Shown here piece after piece: positions 46,122 through 54,183 of a stretch of DNA of 64,000 bases. The stretch is taken from assembly GCA_963736455.1 (NCBI GenBank), contig CAVTON010000001.1:1178001-1242000 (forward strand), in the 5' to 3' direction. Numbering within the stretch: position 1 is the first letter of the stretch; each line of letters begins with the position of its first letter. The notes beneath the pieces were generated by a model that was not told the origin of the DNA, made no database searches, and saw nothing but the letters and a program-made list of their open reading frames with translations. A program made the translations under genes and the position numbers. The stretch is from DAHUXD01 sp963736455. Lineage in GTDB: Bacteria; Acidobacteriota; Thermoanaerobaculia; UBA5066; Gp7-AA6.

Positions 46122-47102
46122 CTACTTCAGAAGCTGAGGCGACACGTTGGACCCGTGGACGGCCACGTGGCACGTCGTGCAATTGCGGTAGCGCGGAAGC
46201 GTCAGGTCGTGGAAGGCCGGCGGCTGCGAGCCGTAGGTCCTGGGCGGAGGGATCTGCGAATGGCAGGAGAGGCAGAGCTGATCGACGCGGGCCCACAGCA
46301 GCATGTTCGGGTTGTTCGAGCCGTGAGGCTGGTGGCACGAGAGACAGTCGCCGCCCGAGCCGGAGACGTGCTGGAACACGAACGGTCCGCGCTTCTCGGC
46401 GTGGCAGCTCAGGCAGGGCAGCTCTCCCTGGACCGTCATCTTGACGGTCTGGCCGCGCGTGGCGTGCGGCGAGTGGCAGTCGAGGCAGGTCATCCCGCCG
46501 CGGTTCAGGCGGTGGGCGTAGGGCTTGTTCTCGAAGGAGGCGGCCTCGTTGGTGTGGCAGGTCGCGCAAAGCTTCCCGGGTGCCTCCGCCAGCAGGAACG
46601 GGCTCTTCGGGATCGCCTTGTGGACCGAGTGGCAGGTCAGGCAGTTGACCGCCGCCGTGTTCGAGTGGACGCCCGTGTCGAAGGAGTCGTAAGGTCCGTG
46701 CGCGTTCTGGTGGCAGGCGATGCAGTCCTCGGATCCGGACAAGCCCATCGGCTTCTGGATCAGGCTCGCGTCTCCACCCGACTCCATGTGCTTGGTCCCG
46801 TCGCCGTGGCAGGTCGAGCAGAAATCGTTGATGTCGCCCTTCGGCTGACCGTGGGGCGAGCGCGCGTGGGGATTTGACGCGAACGCCGCAACGAGGTCCG
46901 TGTGGCAGTCGGCGCACTTCGGAGCATCGGACGGGGCGGCGGGGCTGGCGCCGGCGGCCGGCGCCGCGGCCTTCGTCGGCGCGGGAGCCGGTGTCGGAGC
47001 GGGCGTCGCCGTCTGGGCGACGAGAAGGACGGCTCCCGCACCTAAAGCCAATGCGGAGGCGGACACCGCCCGGAGGAAAGGGCGTCCGTCCCGCTGACTC
47101 AT
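46122..47102 (-). CDS. DmsE/MtrA-like decahaem periplasmic cytochrome
   Basis: 326 residues with a signal peptide and an Ala/Pro linker (APTPAPAPTKAAAPAAG). Ten CxxCH motifs are present: CADCH, CSTCH, CIACH, CLTCH, CATCH, CLDCH, three CLSCH and CTTCH. Length and spacing match MtrA/DmsE proteins, which insert into the MtrB barrel and carry electrons across the outer membrane. It lies 4 bases from the upstream OmcA/MtrC-like gene. The Ala/Pro linker of about 35 residues is longer than usual. Confidence 0.9.
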   Translation of the reverse strand: MSQRDGRPFLRAVSASALALGAGAVLLVAQTATPAPTPAPAPTKAAAPAAGASPAAPSDAPKCADCHTDLVAAFASNPHARSPHGQPKGDINDFCSTCHGDGTKHMESGGDASLIQKPMGLSGSEDCIACHQNAHGPYDSFDTGVHSNTAAVNCLTCHSVHKAIPKSPFLLAEAPGKLCATCHTNEAASFENKPYAHRLNRGGMTCLDCHSPHATRGQTVKMTVQGELPCLSCHAEKRGPFVFQHVSGSGGDCLSCHQPHGSNNPNMLLWARVDQLCLSCHSQIPPPRTYGSQPPAFHDLTLPRYRNCTTCHVAVHGSNVSPQLLK

Positions 47103-47106
47103 CGGC

Positions 47107-49209
47107 TCAGTGCGCGTGAACCTGGTCGACCGAGAACGCTCCGTCGGTGCCGTGGCACGTGGCGCAAGCCTCGCCGAACGGCGCCGTCATCGTGAAGGCG
47201 TGCGCCGCAGCCGGCTGCGTGTCGTGGCAGGCGAGGCAGGCAGTCGCGTAGTGCTGCATCGGCTTATACCAGTCGCGCGCCGTGATCGTGGGCAGGAGCC
47301 CTGCAGGCGGCATCTCACTGACTTGCTCCGTCCCGACGCCGCTCGCGTCGGTCGTGTGGCACTTCTGGCAGTCGCGCAGGTCGCCCGGGAAGCGGACGTC
47401 GTTGAATGTGTTCGTACTGCCACCGAAGCCGTAGATCGTGTAGTCGTGGGTCAGGTTCTTGCCCCGGTGGATCTTGTGGATCATGCGCTTGAAGTCGATC
47501 GACTCGGGCGGGAGCTGGTCGGACGGGCGCTGGGACGAATCGTCGGCGTTCGGGTTGTGGCACATGACGCACATCTCCGTGTTTCGGCGGAAGCTCCCGT
47601 GCAGCATGAGCGCGTCATGGCACGTGTTGCAATTGGCCAGCTCGACGACCTGACGGCGCGGCGCCGCCTGAGCATCCGTGACCGCGGCGTAGAACACCGG
47701 GTTGAACGTCGATTCGTTGACCGTCGGCGTGTCATTCGGAGCCGGGTCGAGCGCGATGGTCCGGCGCGCCTCGAGGGAAAAGGCCCATGTGCCCGTGGCG
47801 TTGGCGGGGATCGCATTGGTGAACGTGTAGGTCGCCGTCGTTCCATCGAAGGATGCGCCGCTCGCCTTTTCGCGGAACGGGTTGATCGCGTAGTCGGTCG
47901 TCGGGCCGCCCATAAGGACGTTGAGGTTGCTGCCGAAGCCCGCCGGGCTGATCGGCGTGCCGTCGTTCTGGGCGAGCGTGAAGGAGATCGTCGGGTTCTG
48001 ACCCGGCACGGTGTTCGTCACCGACACGATCGTCGCGTTGATGCCCTTCAGCTGCGTGGACTTGAAGGGCACAGTGTGCGCGCCCATGACCGACGCGTCC
48101 CATTCCCGGCTGCCCTGCGGGAGGTGGCAGGTGGCGCACTGGCTGTCGTCGGTCTGGATTCCGCCCGGGTGGTTCGCGCCGGTCGCGAAGTTGACGTCGT
48201 CGTGGCAGGACTGGCACGCGGCGACCCCGGGATACGCATACCAGTTGGCCGACTGCGTCGGCGGCGTCGGCCCGGCGTGGCAGGTCGCGCAGTTGCGGAT
48301 GTCCTGGGGGAAGACGACGGTCGAGAAGTCGTTGCGGGAGTTGTTGAAGCCGATGATCTGGTAGGGCGTGCCGGCCTCGACACTCGGCAGGCTCGAACCC
48401 ATGTGGATCTTGTGGACCATGACCTTGAAGTTCAAGGTATTGCCGGTGTCGGGGTCGGTCGTCTGCGGCGAGTGGCAGAGGACGCAGAGCTTGACGTCCT
48501 GACGCGATCCGCCGTGCGCCGAGAGCGGATTGTGGCACGTGTTGCACGCGGCGTTGGAGATGATGTCCCACGTCTGCGTCACCGACGAGCCGCTCGGGAC
48601 GAAGTCGTGCTCGACGTTGGCGTAGTAAGGCTTCCCGAGGACCGCGGTCGTGTCGCGCGTCGCGTAGATCCCGAGAGTCGTCGTCGCGGTCGCGTCGTAG
48701 CCCGCCGGAAGCTTCGTCTTGAATGTATAGATGGAATGGCCGATGTCGAGGTCGTTAAAGGTTCCGCCCGAGTCGGCGGAGGCCTGGACCGCCGTCGCTC
48801 CGGTGATCGGGCTCGTTTGCGGGCGCGTGGTGTATGACGTGTAGTTGCGCCCGCTCGGATCCCACCATGCGAGGATGAAGCTCATCGAGATGGGGCCGGG
48901 CGTGAGCACCCCGGCGCGGTCGAGCGGCACGCCGAGCCCGTCGGTGTAGGACACGTCGACGACGGGCTGGAGATTGGAGTTGACCGTGACGCTGTTGACG
49001 GTGATCTGAAAGCCGGGGCGGATGTAATCGAACTCATCCGAGGTGAGCCAGAATTCCTTCTGCTGGGGCACGAAGATCGCCTTCGGATCGACAGGCTGGG
49101 TTGCGACGTCCCTGGACACGATCCGGGTGACGGGCGAGTTCGACATCGGCAGGATGAGAAGCGCTCCCGCCGCCAGTGCCGTCACGAGGCCGCCGCGTTC
49201 CGCTCTCAT
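47107..49209 (-). CDS. OmcA/MtrC-family decahaem cytochrome
   Basis: 700 residues with ten CxxCH motifs in two groups of five: CNTCH, CVLCH, CATCH, CQSCH, CATCH and CNTCH, CVMCH, CQKCH, CLACH, CATCH. Beta-rich domains precede each haem group, the layout of the MtrC/OmcA family, and the repeats FKVMVHKIHMG and FKRMIHKIHRG are diagnostic. The N-terminus is hydrophobic (LVTALAAGALLILPMSNSP) but has no lipobox Cys, unlike Shewanella MtrC. It would be the surface terminal reductase for metals, electrodes or humics. It is the first gene of the operon and follows a 183-base AT-richer region. Confidence 0.92.
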   Translation of the reverse strand: MRAERGGLVTALAAGALLILPMSNSPVTRIVSRDVATQPVDPKAIFVPQQKEFWLTSDEFDYIRPGFQITVNSVTVNSNLQPVVDVSYTDGLGVPLDRAGVLTPGPISMSFILAWWDPSGRNYTSYTTRPQTSPITGATAVQASADSGGTFNDLDIGHSIYTFKTKLPAGYDATATTTLGIYATRDTTAVLGKPYYANVEHDFVPSGSSVTQTWDIISNAACNTCHNPLSAHGGSRQDVKLCVLCHSPQTTDPDTGNTLNFKVMVHKIHMGSSLPSVEAGTPYQIIGFNNSRNDFSTVVFPQDIRNCATCHAGPTPPTQSANWYAYPGVAACQSCHDDVNFATGANHPGGIQTDDSQCATCHLPQGSREWDASVMGAHTVPFKSTQLKGINATIVSVTNTVPGQNPTISFTLAQNDGTPISPAGFGSNLNVLMGGPTTDYAINPFREKASGASFDGTTATYTFTNAIPANATGTWAFSLEARRTIALDPAPNDTPTVNESTFNPVFYAAVTDAQAAPRRQVVELANCNTCHDALMLHGSFRRNTEMCVMCHNPNADDSSQRPSDQLPPESIDFKRMIHKIHRGKNLTHDYTIYGFGGSTNTFNDVRFPGDLRDCQKCHTTDASGVGTEQVSEMPPAGLLPTITARDWYKPMQHYATACLACHDTQPAAAHAFTMTAPFGEACATCHGTDGAFSVDQVHAH

Positions 49210-49364
49210 AGAAGACCTCTGTTTTCTTTCCAGAGTCTATTACGTTGTCAGCGACGAAGCGTCCATATCTTTTCTATTTTTTGCACCACCGCTCGTCGCG
49301 GCCGCATCATGGAAGCTTTGAGCGATTTGAACGATTGGATGTTCCGACGAGGACGGCTCGGATG

Positions 49365-49370
49365 TATGAT
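49365..49370 (+). promoter_or_regulatory. Candidate -10 element before the second giant protein gene
   Basis: TATGAT lies 22 bases before ATG 49393, in a region clearly AT-richer than its surroundings (49210-49380, containing TTTTCTATTTTTTGC). The divergent EET operon probably starts from the same region. Only a weak -35 candidate TTCCGA (49342-49347, 17-base spacer) is seen. Confidence 0.35.
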
Positions 49371-49392
49371 TCGGCTCCTTCCGGAGGTCCAC

Positions 49393-51906
49393 ATGTTGCG
49401 ACAGCTCGCCCGGTCAGCCGTCGCCGCCATCGTGGCGGGGTGCCTGACGGCGTCTCCTCTCCTGGCCCAGCAGGCCACGCCGTCCGCCGCGGCGCCATCT
49501 GCGACGTCTCCCGCCCCGCCCGCCGACCCGTGGCCGCGGCGCATCGTCAGCGGCAACACCACGTTTCTGATCTACCAGCCACAGCTCGACAGCTGGAAGA
49601 ACGGGCAGCTCGAGGCCCACGCCGTCGTCTCGGCAGAGGCGAAGGGCGCCAAGGATCCGACCTTCGGCGTCATCTGGTTCCAGGCGCGAACCGACGTCGA
49701 CAAGGTCAACCGCCTCGTCTATCTCGACGACATGACGATCACCAAGACGAGCTTTCCCTCCGCGCCCGGTCAGGCCGCGGCCTGGATTCAGGCGCTGCAG
49801 GAGAAGGAGCCCAAACGGTCGAAGGCGATCTCGCTCGACCGGCTCGAGGCGCAGCTCGGCATCATCTCGGCCAAGTCGGACGGCGAGTCCCGGCCGCTCA
49901 ACGACGCGCCGCCTCAGATCCTCGTTTCCCAGGTGCCCGCCGTGCTCGTCCGCGTGGACGGCCAGCCCGCGTTTCGTCCCCAGTCCGGAACGGATCTCCA
50001 GCGCGTGATCAACACGAGCTCGATCATCCTCAAGGCGGACTCCGGCGAGCTCTACCTCCACCTCTTCGACGGCTGGATGGAGGCGGCCTCGCTCGACGGG
50101 CCGTGGAAGGTCTCCGATCCGCACCTCGGCCGCAAGAGCAACCTCGACAAGGCCCTCAAGGAGATCCTCACGGCGAAGACCGGCGACCCGATGGCGGGCG
50201 GCTCCGCGTCCGACCCGAAGGCTCCCAAGCCGTCGCTGAAGACGAAGCCGACGCCGGTCGTCTATGTGAAGACGGGGCCCTCGGAGCTCATCGTCGTCGA
50301 CGGGCAGCCCAACTACGTAGCGATCCCGGGCACTCAGCTGCTCTACGTCACCAACACCACCGGCCGCGTCTTCAAGGACATCGACAACCAGAACACGTAC
50401 GTCCTCATCGCGGGCCGCTGGTTCAGCGCGCCCGATACGGCGGGTCCGTGGCAGTTCGTCGCCTCCGCGAGCCTTCCGCCCGACTTCGCGAAGATTCCGG
50501 ACGACAGCCCGATGGAGAACGTCAAGGCCTCGGTGCCGGGCACTTCGCAGGCCCAGGAGGCCGTCATCGCCGCCTCGATTCCCCAGAACGCCACCGTGCA
50601 GCGCACGGCCCAGGCCAAACCGATCACGTTCGACGGGGCGCCGCAGATGAAGCCGATCCCCGACACGACGCTCCAGTACGTCGTGAACTCCTCGACGCCG
50701 ATCATCATGACCGGGCCGCAGTCGTACTGGGCCTGCCAGGGCGGGATCTGGTTCACGTCCACCGCCATCACGGGCCCCTGGTCCGTCGCCGCATATGTCG
50801 CTCCGGCGATCTACACGATTCCGCCCGCCTCGCCGCTCTACTACCTGACCTACGTCCAGATCTACGGATCGACGCCGAGCGTCGTGTACGTCGGCTACAC
50901 GCCCGGCTACACCGGCGCGATCATCTATGGCGGCACGGTCGTGTACGGCACCGGCTACGTCTACGATCCCTGGATCGGCACGGTCTGGTACGGACCGCCG
51001 ATCACCTACGGCTACGGCGTCAACATGGCGTACACGCCGTACACGGGCTGGGCGTTCGCCTTCGGCATCGGCTGCGGATTCGCGATGGGCGCCGCGATGT
51101 GCGGCTACGGTTGGGGCTACTACGGGTGGGGCTGGGGCGCGGCATGGGGCGGCTACTACGGGCACTATGGAGCCGCGGCGTGGGGCTACGGCGGCGGCGC
51201 GGTCTGGGGACCGGGCTACGCGCGCTGGTCCTCCGGCAACGTGTACAGCCAGTGGGGCTCGACCTCGGCGGTGACGCGCTCGGGCGGCGGGTACAACGCC
51301 TGGACGGGCAACGCCTGGCACGGCCAGGAAGGGTCGTTCTACAACTCGAAGACCGGCACGGCCGGCGTCGGCCAGCGCGGGCAGGCCTACAACGCCTACA
51401 CCGGCAACTACGCGTCCGGCGCGCGGGGCGCCGTGGCGAACCCCGACGGCGCCTCGGCGGCGGGAGGCCGCGCCACGGTCGGCAACGCCTACACGGGCAA
51501 CTCCGTCACCGGAAGCCACGGCACGGTGACGACGGCCGGCGGCAACACGTACAGCGGCGGCGCGATTCACGGCGCCAACAACGGCGTGGCGAACGTGAAC
51601 GGAAACTACTACGCCGATCACGACGGCAACATCTACACGAACACTGGAAACGGCTGGCAGAAGAACCTCGGCGGCAACGGAAGCACCTGGTCGGGCGCGT
51701 CGGCGGACGAGTCGCACAACATGGACAACTGGAGCAACGCCCGCTCGCAGGGCGACCAGCGCTGGGGCAACTTCTCGAGCAGCAGCTTCGGAAACCATTC
51801 CTGGGGCGGCTTTGGGGGCGGAGACGCCGGCGGAGGCTGGGGCGGCCGCTCCGGAGGCTGGGGTGGAGGAGGAGGATTCCGAGGCGGCGGCGGCTTCCGC
51901 CGGTAG
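49393..51906 (+). CDS. Giant secreted Tyr/Gly/Trp-rich repeat protein (paralogue of 953-3463)
   Basis: 837 residues. ATG 49393 has GGAGG five bases upstream, and a signal peptide (AAIVAGCLTASPLLAQQ) follows. The N-terminal half contains the same three 50-residue repeats as its paralogue (GQPAFRP..., GQPNYVAIPGTQLLYVTNTTGRVF, GAPQMKPIPDTTLQYVVNSSTPIIM). The centre has VVYVGYTPGYTGAIIYGGTV and WIGTVWYGPPITYGYG, then a Gly/Trp tract. The tail contains YTGN/KTGT repeats and a Gly-rich end. Sequence identity to the first copy is high along the entire length. Role unknown; position between the EET operon and DUF4239 may be incidental. Confidence 0.75.
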   Translation: MLRQLARSAVAAIVAGCLTASPLLAQQATPSAAAPSATSPAPPADPWPRRIVSGNTTFLIYQPQLDSWKNGQLEAHAVVSAEAKGAKDPTFGVIWFQARTDVDKVNRLVYLDDMTITKTSFPSAPGQAAAWIQALQEKEPKRSKAISLDRLEAQLGIISAKSDGESRPLNDAPPQILVSQVPAVLVRVDGQPAFRPQSGTDLQRVINTSSIILKADSGELYLHLFDGWMEAASLDGPWKVSDPHLGRKSNLDKALKEILTAKTGDPMAGGSASDPKAPKPSLKTKPTPVVYVKTGPSELIVVDGQPNYVAIPGTQLLYVTNTTGRVFKDIDNQNTYVLIAGRWFSAPDTAGPWQFVASASLPPDFAKIPDDSPMENVKASVPGTSQAQEAVIAASIPQNATVQRTAQAKPITFDGAPQMKPIPDTTLQYVVNSSTPIIMTGPQSYWACQGGIWFTSTAITGPWSVAAYVAPAIYTIPPASPLYYLTYVQIYGSTPSVVYVGYTPGYTGAIIYGGTVVYGTGYVYDPWIGTVWYGPPITYGYGVNMAYTPYTGWAFAFGIGCGFAMGAAMCGYGWGYYGWGWGAAWGGYYGHYGAAAWGYGGGAVWGPGYARWSSGNVYSQWGSTSAVTRSGGGYNAWTGNAWHGQEGSFYNSKTGTAGVGQRGQAYNAYTGNYASGARGAVANPDGASAAGGRATVGNAYTGNSVTGSHGTVTTAGGNTYSGGAIHGANNGVANVNGNYYADHDGNIYTNTGNGWQKNLGGNGSTWSGASADESHNMDNWSNARSQGDQRWGNFSSSSFGNHSWGGFGGGDAGGGWGGRSGGWGGGGGFRGGGGFRR

Positions 51907-51915
51907 TGTCGGCCA

Positions 51916-51940
51916 GGCCGGGCCCCGCTCCCGGCCTTTT
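51916..51940 (+). terminator. Rho-independent terminator after the giant protein gene
   Basis: A perfect 7-base stem GGCCGGG (51916-51922) / CCCGGCC (51930-51936) with a 7-base loop is followed by TTTT. It stands 10 bases past the stop of the giant-protein gene and just before the convergent DUF4239 gene. Confidence 0.8.
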
Positions 51941-51942
51941 CG

Positions 51943-52710
51943 TCAGCGCATGCTCGCCCGCACGTCGTGCAGGAGCTGGTCCGCGGCGTCCACGCGGATC
52001 AGGCCGATGCGGGGGAATTCCATGTCGAGGATCACGTAGATCGTCAGCGACAGGATCGCCGCGAACCCGAAGATGTGAATCGCGCTCCGCGCCCGTCCGC
52101 CGGCCATTCCAAAGCCGGCCAGCACGGCGCAGACGAGGGCCAGAAACACGAGCAGTCCGTAGATGATCGTGGGCGGGTGTGTCTGGAGCGCCACGGTGCG
52201 CGTCGTCGTGAGGTCGATCATCGCATTGACGGATGAGAGCACCGCCAGCATCGCCCCGGGGGCGTCCCGCACCGCCGCCACCGCCGCGTTCCAGATCTGA
52301 TCCTGCAGGGCCGTGGCCCTCGCGAGAGCCGCCCGCGCGGCGGCCACGTCCGGCAGCGCCGCGTACACTTCGAGCCGTTCGTCGACGTACCGCCGGAAGA
52401 GGTCCCGGAGGGCGGGCTGCGCCGGGGCGGGCAACAGATCGATCCGGAGATACGCGGTACCGATCGCGTTGGCCTCCTCCACGATGAGATGCCGGCGGAC
52501 GTCGAAGCGCGCCGCCGCCCCGGAGAACGTGAACGCGATGAGAAGGCCCATCAGGCCGAAGACGGCGCCGTCCACGGCGCCGAGCCCGGCGGGGCCTGCG
52601 TCGTCCGAGCCGGAGCGGCGACGGCCGGCGCGGAAGCCGATCTCCTGGGCCGCCAGCAAGGTGGCAAATAGAACCACCGCGATCAGGGGCGCGTATTCGG
52701 CCAGCGGCAT
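51943..52710 (-). CDS. DUF4239 (bestrophin-like domain) membrane protein
   Basis: 255 residues. Two helices at the start (LIAVVLFATLLAAQEIG and AVFGLMGLLIAFTFSGAAARFD) precede a long soluble part with RHLIVEEANAIGTAYLRIDLLP, a strongly conserved DUF4239 stretch. Two more helices near the end (IIYGLLVFLALVCAVLAGFGM and IFGFAAILSLTIYVILDMEFPRIG) follow. Function is unknown; the family shows distant similarity to bestrophin channels. A relic of a second copy lies at 39634-39960. The -10-like TAGGAT at 52720-52725 stands nine bases before ATG, so the transcript may be leaderless. Confidence 0.8.
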   Translation of the reverse strand: MPLAEYAPLIAVVLFATLLAAQEIGFRAGRRRSGSDDAGPAGLGAVDGAVFGLMGLLIAFTFSGAAARFDVRRHLIVEEANAIGTAYLRIDLLPAPAQPALRDLFRRYVDERLEVYAALPDVAAARAALARATALQDQIWNAAVAAVRDAPGAMLAVLSSVNAMIDLTTTRTVALQTHPPTIIYGLLVFLALVCAVLAGFGMAGGRARSAIHIFGFAAILSLTIYVILDMEFPRIGLIRVDAADQLLHDVRASMR

Positions 52711-52719
52711 CGAGGCCGA

Positions 52720-52725
52720 ATCCTA
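52720..52725 (-). promoter_or_regulatory. Candidate -10 element of a leaderless DUF4239 transcript
   Basis: On the minus strand TAGGAT ends nine bases before ATG 52710, and there is no Shine-Dalgarno in between. The arrangement parallels TAGCAT before ATG 6027. Confidence 0.22.
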
Positions 52726-53646
52726 TCCCGGTGCGGTCGGGGTGTCCTCGAACCGGATCCGGAAGACGGCGCGCGCACTCGCGCCCGGGGCGACGATGCG
52801 CAGGCCTCGGCCGCTGACGAGGGCATTCGTCGGCGCCGTCATGGGCTCGAGGGCGGCGAACTCCTTGCCGGGCGGCGCATAGACCTGCGCATACCGATAG
52901 CCCTCGAGGAACTCGACCGAAACGCGGCGCCCGGGAGCGGACAGGGCGAGCACCGCCCGGTCCGACTCGAGCGCGAAACCGTCGTCGAACGTGCGCCCTT
53001 CGAGGGGTCCGTCCTCGGCATCGAACGCCTCGTCTTCGCCATCGGGGATGCCGCGGCCGTCGAGGCCGAGCCGCGTCATCGCGGGCAGCGAGATTCGCCA
53101 GGCCGAGCGCGGAAGCCCCGGCACCGCGAGATACGGATGAAACCCGAAGGCCAGCGGCACGGGACCGCCTTCGGACGCGACGAGCTCCACGGCGATGGTC
53201 AACCCTCCGGGATCGAGGGCGCCGGTCATCACGAGCCGGTGGGGGAACGGGAAGACGGAGAGCAGCTCGCCTTCCCAATCGAGCACGGCGGTCACGCTCG
53301 ACGGACCGACGGCGTCCACGCGCCAGGGCAGCCTCGACCAGGGCACTCCGTGGATCGGCAGGCCGCGGCCGTCGAAGTGCAGGAGCGGGCTCGAAGGGTC
53401 GAGAATGACGTCGCGCCCCGCGGCCCGATAGCGCAGTCCGTCGAGACGGTTCGCCCAGGGGTGGAGCAGCGGAATTCCCGCCGTCGAGCCCCTTGCCGCC
53501 GCATCCTCGAGGTCCTCGACGCGGCGGAGGATCTCCGTCCCGCGGTGCCGGAGCGAGGCGCCGAGCATCCCGAGGCCCGGCAGGAAGACCGCCTCGAGGT
53601 CCCCGGCCGAGAGACGGACCGCCCCGCCGCCCGGAATCCCGCTCAC
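52723..53646 (-). CDS. Aldose 1-epimerase-like protein
   Basis: 307 residues from GTG 53646, overlapping the FUSC-like stop (GTGA). The galactose-mutarotase fold is indicated by GIPLLHPWANRLDG near residue 60, LAFGFHPYLAVPG with a candidate catalytic His, and EPMTAPTNAL near the end, where the catalytic Glu is expected. The enzyme class interconverts sugar anomers in the cytoplasm, in line with the hexose-phosphate genes nearby. D-hexose-6-phosphate mutarotase or a related aldose epimerase are both possible. Confidence 0.82.
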   Translation of the reverse strand: MSGIPGGGAVRLSAGDLEAVFLPGLGMLGASLRHRGTEILRRVEDLEDAAARGSTAGIPLLHPWANRLDGLRYRAAGRDVILDPSSPLLHFDGRGLPIHGVPWSRLPWRVDAVGPSSVTAVLDWEGELLSVFPFPHRLVMTGALDPGGLTIAVELVASEGGPVPLAFGFHPYLAVPGLPRSAWRISLPAMTRLGLDGRGIPDGEDEAFDAEDGPLEGRTFDDGFALESDRAVLALSAPGRRVSVEFLEGYRYAQVYAPPGKEFAALEPMTAPTNALVSGRGLRIVAPGASARAVFRIRFEDTPTAPG

Positions 53647-54155
53647 CCGGCCTTCGCCGCCTTCAGAGGCCAGATCCTGGACATCGCCCAGCTGACGAGC
53701 AGCCCCACGAGGCAACCGAAGATGACCTCCGCGACTTTGTGGAGGCCGTGCTCGACGCCGGTCACCTTCGAGTGGTGCTCCACCCCGGATGCGATGACGA
53801 TCGCCGCGGTGATCGGCGCCTGGCGCCACATGGTCTGGATGTGAATCACGTAAGAGGAGACGAGCACGGCCACGGCGAGCGCCAGCGGCAGCTTCCACTC
53901 GTTCGCGCCTCCCACGGCCAGGAAGGCGAGCCCGATCACGCCGCCGGTGAGCACGTTGATCAGCCGGCTCCGGAACATGCGCGCGGCCTCCTTGACGACC
54001 GGCTCGGACGAGGCGATCATCGAGGCGATCGCCCAGATCGGGTTCGTGTCGGCGATGTGCCGCAGCACGACCCAGACGATCGCCGAGGCGATGCAGACGT
54101 TGACCGCGAATCGCACGCCGAGCAGGTCGTGGCGCACCGGCTCGAGCCACTTCAC
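53643..54155 (-). CDS. FUSC/aromatic-acid-exporter-like membrane protein
   Basis: 170 residues with about five helices. The stretch DTNPIWAIASMIASSEPVVKEAARMFRSRLINVLTGG resembles the repeated half of ArAE/FUSC proteins, where a conserved Arg-rich loop joins two helices. Full-length family members are about twice this size, so this is a single-module form. The ending (FGCLVGLLVSWAMSRIWPL) is also family-like. Aromatic acid or organic anion export is only a family guess. It overlaps the aldose epimerase start. Confidence 0.65.
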   Translation of the reverse strand: MKWLEPVRHDLLGVRFAVNVCIASAIVWVVLRHIADTNPIWAIASMIASSEPVVKEAARMFRSRLINVLTGGVIGLAFLAVGGANEWKLPLALAVAVLVSSYVIHIQTMWRQAPITAAIVIASGVEHHSKVTGVEHGLHKVAEVIFGCLVGLLVSWAMSRIWPLKAAKAG

Positions 54156-54183
54156 GGTCGTCAGGCCTTCGCGAAGCGCCGCT

